Source: Adiantum capillus-veneris (Eukaryota; Streptophyta; Polypodiopsida; Polypodiales; Pteridaceae). Taken from it: a stretch of 64,000 nt of DNA. The position numbers were made by a program, and so were the translations under genes. Shown in pieces: positions 21,691 through 30,208 of this stretch (positions within the stretch are counted from its first letter, which is position 1; the number at the start of each line of letters is the position of its first letter). Below the pieces are notes generated by a model, which was not told the origin of the DNA, did not search any database, and saw only the letters and a list, made by a program, of their open reading frames with translations. The DNA lies in the NCBI GenBank assembly GCA_014529385.2, contig CM043954.1, positions 2,400,501 to 2,464,500 of the forward strand, written 5' to 3'.

Positions 21691-22245
21691 AACCTCACAA
21701 GTCCATAGACCCCTAGCCATACCTACTGTCACCAAGAAGAAAGTGACTTAAAGTCATGGGAAAGTAGACGTACTCACTTCTTGTTGAAAATAATGTCTAC
21801 AGAGGGACTACCTGACCCTATCGAAGAAATGGAGATCCCATCTTCCTCACGTCAAGGGAAAATGTGCCGTTAAATATGTCCAAATTGATGGATTTCATGG
21901 CTTTAGAAAATAGAAAAACCATCATGTCCAAAATAAATGGAGACCCGAGCTATTCTTAGCTCTTCCAAATGGAGAACTGAAAGTCGGGCTACCACAATTT
22001 TCACAGATGGATGGAGTTAGGGAGATGCCAATAGAGGAGGATCACTTAGATCCACAACCCAACCTAGACGAGAACTTTGTTGTAGAAATACCTATTAACA
22101 AGTTGGGACAATACTTTGAGGGTGATGAATCCAATGCGACCATACCAATCACTACCAAGGGATTAAATGTGAAGGGATCCTTGTTGGTGGCACTGGGGTT
22201 AGCATTGTGACTAAAAATTGATGGGAAACTATGGGAAGACCTTGG
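21690..22245 (+). pseudogene. element A protease N-terminal half, inverted segment
   Basis: On the plus strand, against the direction of the rest of element A, the sequence reads INKLGQYFEGDESNATIPI and then, one frame over, ILVGGTGVSIVTKN, a stop, WETMG. Element B on its own coding strand has NKVGEYCEGEDGNTTLPV, ILDSGAGFSISTKE, IWEKMG. So this is the start of a retropepsin with the DSG triad mutated. A local inversion of about 550 bp explains why it faces the wrong way. Junctions are approximate. Confidence 0.6.
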
Positions 22246-22728
22246 CTCTAGATCTCTTTGGGTCTCTTCTACCAAAATCCTTAATTGCTTGACTTTTTCG
22301 ATCTCGTCTAAAGGGTTTAGGTAAGTTCCTATCTTCTTCTTTGGTCCTGGCCATTGTGGCTCATGACGATCTTCCTTGTTGGTTTCTTTCCTAGTGGTTG
22401 TTTTGGTCTCCATGGTTTCACTTGAATCAGAATCCACTTCAGTGTCATTCATATATACGGGGTCGTCACCAGTCCCTATGTTGGTCTTTCAACTGGGGTC
22501 TGACCTTGCTTCTTTTTGCGATCTCTTCCTTCGTGTTTTCTTCTTCTTCTGAGATTGGACAATTGATGCCGTGTTTCTTTCCTCAAGAATATAATTTTGT
22601 TTTTGGAGCACTGATCGTGTGAGTACATTTACTGGTACCACATGTGTACTTTGTGATGCCTCTTTGACAACCTCAATCAAGTTTAATAGCATGATCTTTG
22701 ATGCATTTGGATCTCGGACATTGGGCAA
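22246..22728 (-). pseudogene. element A gag-protease spacer
   Basis: Two minus-strand frames cover this. One (22489-22728) has VLQKQNYILEERNTAS and a run of basic KKKKTRRKRSQK. The other (upper part of 22042-22452) has KKKIGTYLNPLDEIEKVKQ. The second becomes the antisense of the inverted protease below about 22240. No enzyme domain. Confidence 0.5.
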
Positions 22729-23218
22729 TCAAATGATGTATGCCACAGCAATTACACATGAGTATCGGAATTGTAGACGTTCTCGCTTGATTGGTTTGCA
22801 TAGCATTATTTTGTAGCCTAATAGGACACTTGGCTACACTTTGTGAACCCCCACACTCATAGCATTGAAGAGGTGGTCTCTTGGCAGTGTAATTGATATT
22901 TTGGCCTCTTGCAGCAAGAGCAGCTACTTGATAGACAGGTTTGACTTGTCCCCAATAGTCCTCCATGTAGTATTGTGGACTTTCTTCAAGTGCATCAATC
23001 CCATAGGCAATATTAGGGTCTATATCTTCCTCACGACCTTCCAAACAAGCAATAGATGACTCACAACCCACTTGATTCACAAACGTGATTCTCGGATGTG
23101 GTGGTTGTGGTCCTAGTACTAGAGGTGGTGAGGGTGTTTTTTGAACAACATTCTGGGCCCTAGGGACCATGTGTTGTGATGTTTGTTCAAGAGGTGGGGC
23201 TGACATCAATGCAGGCAC
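22673..23218 (-). CDS. element A gag, double zinc knuckle
   Basis: A 181-codon minus-strand frame with two cysteine motifs, CYECGGSQSVAKCP and CNCCGIHHLIAQCP, about 30 residues apart. The first is CX2CX4SX4C, missing the usual His. The second is CX2CX4HX4C. Element B has the same pair, CGGDHWLRDCP and CIECGVTHLMTYP. Such knuckles bind the element's RNA. The frame is preceded by a proline-rich stretch. Confidence 0.75.
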   Translation of the reverse strand: MPALMSAPPLEQTSQHMVPRAQNVVQKTPSPPLVLGPQPPHPRITFVNQVGCESSIACLEGREEDIDPNIAYGIDALEESPQYYMEDYWGQVKPVYQVAALAARGQNINYTAKRPPLQCYECGGSQSVAKCPIRLQNNAMQTNQARTSTIPILMCNCCGIHHLIAQCPRSKCIKDHAIKLD

Positions 23219-23361
23219 TCAAGGTGTGTCCATCCATGCTAAGGTTTGTTTATTGGCCATTACACGCTTAAATGCTATGAAATCCTTAGCTTGATGACCA
23301 TACCTCCCATAGGCGTTACAATTCCCATTAAATTACTCTAAAAGTAGGTCATTCACTGGTA

Positions 23362-24701
23362 CTATGTGGACCATAGCAAAATTGAGCACCATTGTTGGTC
23401 CCTTCTTGGATACATACTATGATTGTTTTTTGGATCACGATTGTTTCTAAGAATCTCTTGAATGGCCTTAGTGATATCTGCTAAATTCATCTTAGATATC
23501 TTTGGTTCCTTAGCAATAGGATTTAGGGTCATTGGCTGATGCCCTGATGCTTGTGAGCTAGTAGATTTAGGCTCAACAGACACTCTTTCTCCTTGAATCA
23601 TTAAATTATCCTCCAATTGGATCTCATTGGTGGTGACTACTTCCCAAGTGGTGATACCTCTAAAGACTAGGCCATTGTAGATATCCTCATGTTGTAATCT
23701 TCTAATGAATCTATCAAGAAATTGGTTATTATTGAAGCGTTCATAAATGCTCCAAGCGACTAATAAAGTCACTCAAGGAGTCTCCTTCCTCTTGTTGGAA
23801 TTTCTGGAGCTGAGATGCTACACCCCAAATCATTCCCTCTCGTATGTATTCTTTCAAGAATAGTCTCCTAAGAGTAGGGTAAGTCGTTTTTTCTTCCACC
23901 CTTAAGGTTCTATACCAATCCCCAGCCTTCCCACTAAAGGTTAGGCTCAAAGAATTACTCTTATAGACAGGTCATTGTGTTCTCCTAGAGAATCGCATAT
24001 TTGTTCAAACACTTTGATATGCTTTCTCACATCCTTGTCTCCACTAAAATTTTTTGTGAGCTTGGCTATTTGTACCGCCTTAATTATAGGCTGCCTATTT
24101 GGTGTTTTATGCATATTCTTAGCAATAGATTGACCGATAGCTGGAGCAAATGTTGCCAAGTCACCTAAGTGAGCAAGCGCAGTGGGTGAAGGTGCTCCAG
24201 AGACTACATGTGGAGTAGGTATTGGCATTGGGCTTGGCCCATAGGAAGCCCTTGGGTTCCAAGTTTGGTACGGTTTTGTGCCATGTGACGGCCCAAATTT
24301 CATATGTGTGGCCCTAGGAATAGCAGACACCGGATGTGACATGCTAATGCTAGTAGCTGGTATGGTCCCATTGAAATAAGAGCTTGGGTGTTGTGGTTGT
24401 GGAGCATAAGTTGTTGAAACAGTGGGAGGGGGGTAGGAGCTATGTGAGTACAAGGACCTATAAGTGCATATGATTGATACACACTTGTAGGTACTTTTGC
24501 CGGCATTGATCTACCATGTAGCAGTGCTTTAATAACAAATGAGGTCCATGGCGTGTTCCTTGGCATGCCCATCATTAGGGTAAGCATGGTAGCCATGGTG
24601 TCATCAAGGGAAAGATGAGCTCGACTTGGAAAGGTAAAGCTATCACTTGTGGGCTCAGATTGCACTGAGACCCTTGGCGAAACAACATATGGAGGATCCA
24701 T
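23362..24701 (-). pseudogene. element A gag capsid domain (broken)
   Basis: Four overlapping minus-strand frames (24300-24701, 23947-24453, 23741-23950, 23362-23772) carry one capsid-like protein. It has a proline/tyrosine-rich N-terminal part, then KLTKNFSGDKDVRKHIKVFEQ, then LTFSGKAGDWYRTLRVEEK, LFLKEYIREG and EGDSLSDFISRLEHL. The last three are the retrotransposon gag core. Frameshifts near 24300-24450, 23950 and 23745 disrupt it. Confidence 0.75.
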
Positions 24702-25047
24702 CAGCCTTACCTAGGAGTCTCCATTTGCGATAAGGTTGGTTGTTTAGCCTTTCCTGTATCCAAGAATCTCATGAGACCCGTTGAAGGCATGTGGATCCCC
24801 TTGTTTTGTCGTTCTAGCTCAATAACCCTATGGATGACCTCACAAACTCTTTGTTATTGATCCTCTACACTAATAGCACCCCTTGTGGATTGTAGGATAT
24901 CTAACCAACCCACGTGATAGGTGTGACCTGTGTATAGGTCGGTTAGAGTTTTAGTTTGTAGTTTGTACTCCCAGTTCTCATTTAGGAACACTCCATCTAG
25001 GATTGAGGTGCGAGGGGTGTCCTTTGAACTAGATGCAATGTGGCTCT

Positions 25048-25554
25048 CTATGGCTGACCCTTAGTGGTCGCTAATTCAAGAGCACTCGTTTGATTTCCTG
25101 GCATGGATGTTGACATAGGGGTTTTTTCTTTTATCTCTCTCCTTTGCTCTACCCTATGTAATCTCTCGATTTCCTTTTCCCTAGCCGCAATGATATATCG
25201 CTCAACCTCTTGCACTTTGGCAAGGCTACTACCGTCAAGTAATATAACCTCGGAGGGGAATAGCTCTGAAGACTCACGGAGTGCACTGAATGGAGTATTG
25301 AACTGCACACTCTTCGGGATCATGGGGTCTATGTTGGTCATAAATGGAAGATTTACTTCCCCACCCCGCTTATTTACATCGTTAGCTCCATGTTTGGAGC
25401 GAGTGGCTCTACTAAAGGTTTCTTTCAAGTGGCTAAGCACGCTCAGCCCGGACTGTGGGCCCATGGCATGCATGCCTTGGATTGAGCTATTAGGATCACG
25501 CATCGGGTAAGCCTCCATGATGTCGTAGTCAGAGGAAGAGTCACTTAGACACAA
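25048..25554 (-). CDS. element A gag N-terminal frame
   Basis: A 168-codon minus-strand open frame (MCLSDSSSDYDIMEAYP...). It has a heptad-like basic/acidic stretch (VERYIIAAREKEIERLH, VEQRREIKEK) near the C-terminus. Position and strand make it the start of element A gag. It resembles no named domain. Confidence 0.5.
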   Translation of the reverse strand: MCLSDSSSDYDIMEAYPMRDPNSSIQGMHAMGPQSGLSVLSHLKETFSRATRSKHGANDVNKRGGEVNLPFMTNIDPMIPKSVQFNTPFSALRESSELFPSEVILLDGSSLAKVQEVERYIIAAREKEIERLHRVEQRREIKEKTPMSTSMPGNQTSALELATTKGQP

Positions 25555-26889
25555 TATGTGGGTCCTGAGTGGTACTACCTTGGGTTCTCGCTGAGGGCCT
25601 AGAGCCTAAGGGAGAGGAATAATGAGTGCCCACGTAAACGAAGACACTCTCTATGTGCTCATCCTCTAGCACATGACTAGAGCGTAGGTGCATGTGACCT
25701 CAACACTCTAAAGGTGTTGGTGAGTGCCCGTGAAAGCCGCTCACCTAGTTTTTTAGGTGTTTATAACCCAATTTTTTGGGTTATTTTTGGTCCCTTTTTC
25801 TAACCAAGCCACGAAATATGGTATGTGATAGCTCAAAACAAGCATTTTGGCTAGGGAAACGTGCCGTGCTTTACAACCTCTGATTTGGTTATGTACAACC
25901 CTCAGAATACTAAAACTAGTCTTTTCCTAGGTGGGGAGAGGGCTAGATTTAGTAAGTCCAAAGGGTGAGTGTGAAGGGGATGGTGGAGGACCTAAGGAGC
26001 TTGTCCACATGCCCTCTCTTCACTTGAGGTCCTATTTTATATATAAAGTGGTGTATATGGTATATCATAAGATTGAGGACTGATGCATGGGCCTGGGCTT
26101 AGCTTTGGTCTTGGGCTCGGTTTCAAGTTTTGGGTTTTGGGGAATGATCCCGATCCTTCCTTTTAAGATGATGTTTTTTTTACTTTTTGTTTTGAGTTTT
26201 CTTTTTAGTCCCAACTATCCCGAGCGTTTTTTTTTTTTTTTTTTTCAAAAATTTTTTTCTGAGGATAATGTGGTGTAAGTGTTTCTAGATTAGGGTCTAA
26301 AACTTGGATGACCAAAAGGGAAAAACTTGGTGGGAAAAAAGTACCTTTGTTATATGCTCTTATTGGAGTTGAGCATTTGGACTTGAAGTATCTGCTCATG
26401 CAAAGTAAGTGCTTGGGAGAAACAAAAGAAGGGTGCCTTATGCAAGTGCCAATTTTGGGACACTCTATATGCATAGAAGATATTTGACAAACAAGATCAT
26501 GCAGTGTGAAAGATGGAGTTGATGGTTGCTTCAAGGAACAAGTGTAGCACATGTGACATCAAAGAACATCGCAATAGCTTACACATTTTTAAGAAGGATT
26601 TTTGATGTAGAAGCTTCTTTGCTCATACCTCACTGTGCTCAGTGCCCAAGTGTCTTGTGGACTTACTCCTTCACTTCACCAGACATAAATTACATAAAAT
26701 TTGACTCTTATGCTTACCTATACCAGCATGAGTGACACAACGTAAATATGCTCAACTTTTCCAACTTAAGCAGTACATAGAATTGCTAAGATGATTAGAC
26801 CACAAAGAAGATTACTTGAAGTTTTGGGACTAACACCTCACTCATTTAGTGGCTTAGCTGCCCAATTCTGACTTCTAAACCATGTATTT
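25555..26889. other. non-coding, expected place of element A 5' end
   Basis: Element A needs a 5' LTR and primer site here, but I see no GGCGCCA-like or GGTATCAGAGC-like site and no copy of the 10.1-10.4 kb LTR. A TATA-like TTATATATAAAG lies at about 26036-26047, two small hairpins at 25742-25783 and a T-run at 26227-26244. The 5' end is therefore lost or too diverged. Confidence 0.4.
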
Positions 26890-27114
26890 TCAATGGAAAC
26901 TTGGACGTATCTGTTTAGGCCAAAAACCCAATTCCATAAGTTCTTGGAGGTTTTGGCCTCTTTCATTGTGTTGGTCTATGGATGCCACCATTTTTTCCAA
27001 TAGGTTGGCATACTTTGGATCCTCTTGACTTGCTTGTCGTATGTTGGCACTGCTTTGTGAAACAAGTTGTTCAGCTGATGTAGGAACTGATGGAGCCTTT
27101 GATTTATCTCCCAT
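26890..27114 (-). other. 74-codon minus frame, unrecognised
   Basis: The frame reads MGDKSKAPSVPTSAEQL... with NLLEKMVASIDQHNERGQ. It looks like the N-terminus of a gag or ORF1 protein cut by the adjacent copia LTR (27156). If so, its continuation upstream may be the W-V-P-K region right of 28816, but the strand order argues against a simple join. Confidence 0.3.
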
Positions 27115-27155
27115 GAGAAGCAGTTGTCAATGTGTGTGGGTTCTTTGTGATCGAG

Positions 27156-27384
27156 TGTTGAAATTAGGGTTGCAAGAAAGCACATACAGTTTGGAGAAGA
27201 CAAAGGAAGCTCAAGGTACACAACAAAGAGTGTACTACTTAGTGTGAAATAGAAAGATAAGATATCCCTAAAGTGATGTGCGTATATACAATGCATGGGG
27301 GGGAAAAGCCTCCTAGTGAGGGAAAAAATACCCCAGTGGTCCTAAGTGTGTTTACACACATCACTACCACATATACATGGTAAA
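27156..27384 (-). repeat. 3' LTR of the deleted copia
   Basis: It starts TGTTGAAATTAGG and is a direct repeat of 28605-28816, with shared blocks GAAGCTCAAGG, AAAGATAAGATA and TTTACACACATCACTACCACAT. The left flank is TCGAG. The right end is blurred by an A-run next to the polypurine tract (minus-strand AAGGGGGGA at about 27388-27396). Confidence 0.85.
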
Positions 27385-27527
27385 AAATCCCCCCTTGGGA
27401 GTGATGCAGTGAATGAGAGCTAGCACATAGAGTATAGGGACGTGCTATGTCCTGACGACATGATCAGTCCACAAAGGGGAGTAAGCCCAAATCTTTTAAA
27501 CCCAAATTGCAGAAGGATTTGAACTTC

Positions 27528-28050
27528 TCATGAGACAAGATTTTCAAGGTTCTCTTGTGTTGTCACATAAGCCAAATTGATCTCTCTTGTTGAGAGCCTC
27601 TCCATGACATAGTGGTAATGCATCTCAATGTGCTTTGTGAACATGATAAATTGCATTCCTCGCAATTGCCAATGCACTCTGACTATCAATGAGAGTGTTT
27701 TGGCAGTGTCTTGTCCAACACCCAAATTAGCCATAAGGCATTTGAGCCATACACACTCAACCATAGCTGTGAAGACTGTCATCAACTGAGCCTTATAGCT
27801 CAAAGTGGCCACAATAGGTTTCTTCTTGCTCAACCATGGTATGCATGAACTGCCAAGCATGAAACAAAAAAACCACTTGTGGACACTCATGTGTCAAAAC
27901 AACCAGCCCAATTTGAGTCCAAAAAAGCATGTAAATATGGCAGCAATGATCCCCCTTGGGATAAAACAAGCCAAGACGTAAAGATCCACTCAAGTAGCAA
28001 AAACTCCTCTTGACAGCCTGCCAATGCTTAGACCCTGAGCTATGCATGAA
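27528..28050 (-). pseudogene. copia RT end and RNase H remnant
   Basis: Minus-strand frames read HWQAVKRSFCYLSGSLRLGL, then FMLGSSCIPWLSKKKPIVATLSYKAQ (split in two here by a degraded Gly-Tyr region), then ECVWLKCLMANLGVG and TKHIEMHYHYVMERL. This is the C-terminal part of a copia polyprotein. The acidic RNase H residues are partly changed (SYKAQ where the family has STEAEY). Confidence 0.75.
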
Positions 28051-28604
28051 TCTACTGACCTATGAGAATGAAAATTGAATTTCCAGGCAAAACAGTCTTG
28101 GCAGCAGCAATCCTGCCACCAAAACCTACAACATCCTCAACATCCCCTACATCCTCAAAACCAGGACGTACATCAATGCCCTACATAGTATTCCAAATTC
28201 CCTTTGACACAAGGACATGTTGCATCATATAAGCCCACATAGGGTAATTGCTACACATGATGTGAAAACTTCCCAAAAAGAGGATAAACAAAACAAGAAA
28301 AACACTTGATATATAGCACAAACCATAGAAGGCTGTAAGGGACCTGTCATATAGAAAATGACACTTACACAAATTCTACACAAAATGATGAAATAGCATG
28401 TGCAGTTATACCTATAGTGGAAATGGAGGCTGAAATGAGCCCAAATGAGAATTCTGAGCAGACCAAGGTGTAGGAGATTTCCCAAAGTGGTTGTCGACAT
28501 GTTAACGCTCGCCAAAGCTCACAAAAATTGTATAAAGTGAGGAGGCATGTGCTAGAGCTGCTGGCAACTAAGCCCGAGAGGATGCAACCTGCTCTGTTAC
28601 AAAT

Positions 28605-28816
28605 TGTTGAAATTAGGTTATAGAGAAATACACTTAGCTTGGAGAAGATGAAGGAAGCTCAAGGCGCACAATGGAGAGTGTATTATTTAGTGTGCAATGG
28701 AAAGATAAGATAGCCCTAGAGTGATGGGCATATATACAATGAATATGGGAGGGAAAAAATGCCCTTATGGTCCTAACTATGTTTACACACATCACTACCA
28801 CATGTATACTGTAACA
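28605..28816 (-). repeat. 5' LTR of the deleted copia
   Basis: Partner of 27156-27384. On the plus strand it starts TGTTGAAATTAGG and ends ATACTGTAACA, followed by TTGAG (target duplication). Confidence 0.85.
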
Positions 28817-29697
28817 TTGAGTTCCCACTAGTGATTTTGGAACCCACCTTGTCTTTGGTCCCTATGTGACCACCTTGTGCTACATGACTGTTGATCTTTG
28901 TTGTTCCATGTTGAGCTGCTATTTTTGATAACCATATTCAAGTGCTACCTTTGTAAAATCCTTGTTCTTTGAGTAGCTTGACTAGAATCATCCGTTGTTG
29001 TACTTGTCTTTGTTGGGTAGCTTTGTTGAAGTTTGACTTTGGTACCCATACTTGCTGCATTGCTTGTTTCTTTGAAGTTTGCTGCTTTTGCCTTTCTTTG
29101 TGATTGTTTTTTCTCTTGATTGAGGCGGTTGCCTTCCTTTGATAGTTTGGATTGCTCTTTGTAGAACTCTTTGGTTGAGGTGAGTTTCTAGGCTATTATT
29201 TTAGGCTTGTTGGCCCAAACATTAGAGTTTCCTTAGAATTAGCTTTAAGCAGCGATTGACTCATTTGATTCCACCCACCCTGTCACCTTTTGTTGTTGGG
29301 GTTGAACTTGTGCTTCATGTATCTAAATTGATTCATTGAATTTGATGTACTCTTTCGATTTTAACACTTGGTTGACTCTCTTTGGATTCTTTTGGAGGAT
29401 TTTTTGTGATGGAAACTTTGGTTTTTGATAAACTTTTTTCTTGGGTTTCCATTGCATTGTCGAGGGTAGTATGACTATTGATGTAGAGGATGTGTAGGAA
29501 GCTTGCTAGAGATTTTTTGAAGGTAAAGTTGACCTGTAAGGTTGATTTTCTTTGTGATGGTTGGTTGTTTCTTCTCTACCTGGCTTTAAGATGCCTCTCG
29601 GACTATTGATGTTTTTATTGTTGAAGCTTTTCCTTGTGGTTGAAAGAAGATGCCAATCTAGCTTTGTGTCAGTACCAGACTCTCTTTGATGTGATAT
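28817..29697 (-). pseudogene. basic W-V-P-K-containing frame remnants
   Basis: Minus-strand pieces read WVPKSLVG (about 28825-28850), MQQVWVPKSNFNKATQQRQ (about 29010-29065) and QWKPKKKVYQKPKFPSQ (about 29405-29460), plus a 65-codon frame at 29506-29703. The W-x-P-K pattern and basic composition resemble the tail of the post-integrase protein of element B (45947-46891). I suspect the same kind of protein from another element, but no catalytic domain is visible. Confidence 0.35.
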
Positions 29698-30118
29698 GCT
29701 CAATTATGCTTAAATGAGCATTGCAATAGAGAGTACACATCGTGGTTGGGAGAGGAAGGTATGTAGGGAGAGCTCATGACTGAATACATGGGGAAAAGAG
29801 GACCTAATGTGGTCAAAAGCTGAGCACTCAAGTAGTGTGTGGTACTCACTCTCTCGCACTTGACGAGGGAATAAGGTGCAAAGTCGATGAGACTCCTCAC
29901 CAATGCCCCAACATCCTATCTTGTAGCGTAGAGAATGGGAGCTAAGACAAATGGAGGCAATGGTGTGGATCGCACTCAACGGGATGGGCTCAAGGATGTA
30001 GAGATGGTTCGGTTACCTCATTTGGAGAAGAAGAGAGATTTGTAGTTTGGGGCAACGTGTGTGGTGTAATGGATGAAGCGAGAACCTCCGGATTTCTCCC
30101 AAGCCGTGATACACTGGC
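29698..30118 (-). pseudogene. LINE ORF2 C-terminal fragment, second copy
   Basis: This is very similar to 30251-30663 in the same orientation (shared GAAGGTATGTAGGGAGAGCT). It encodes the same C-terminal segment with SAIHTIASICLSSHSLR and LLECSAFDHIRSSFPH. It ends abruptly at both sides: at 30118 where the GA/TAGA tract of the next LINE copy begins, and at about 29698. It is a truncated relative lying 3' of the longer copy. Confidence 0.8.
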
Positions 30119-30208
30119 TAGAGAGAGAGAGAGAGATAGATAGATAGATAGATAGTTCTATTATCGTCCTGGGAGGTCAAATATGACCTATGGGACCAAA
30201 TGAACATG
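30119..30208 (-). mobile_element. LINE 3' UTR ending in a microsatellite
   Basis: Downstream of the LINE frame, the minus strand runs through GGTCCCATAGGTCATATTTG to a (CTAT)n-(CT)n tract at 30121-30155. Some LINE clades (for example RTE) end in short tandem repeats instead of poly-A. A second copy of this 3' UTR lies at 34741-34890. Confidence 0.65.

Larger units (their letters stand above)
27156..28816 (-). mobile_element. internally deleted copia element
   Basis: Two LTRs of about 212-229 bp bound only 1.2 kb. Inside are a copia RNase H remnant and, at 28588-28604, minus-strand TTTGTAACAGAGCAGG, a primer site similar to the initiator tRNA-Met type. The flanks TCGAG and TTGAG form a 5-bp target duplication with one transition. 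Gag, protease, integrase and most of RT are gone, so it could move only with help. Confidence 0.85.

Noticed and set aside
25103-25510. Plus-strand frame of 135 codons
   Set aside because: Antisense of the element A gag N-terminal frame; no domain.
25555-26889. A 5' LTR for element A
   Set aside because: No stretch here repeats the 10.1-10.4 kb region and no primer site is visible, so I left it undefined.
30121-30155. A CRISPR-like or other functional array of short repeats
   Set aside because: A simple GA/TAGA microsatellite without spacers. The CA and GA tracts likewise have no spacer structure.
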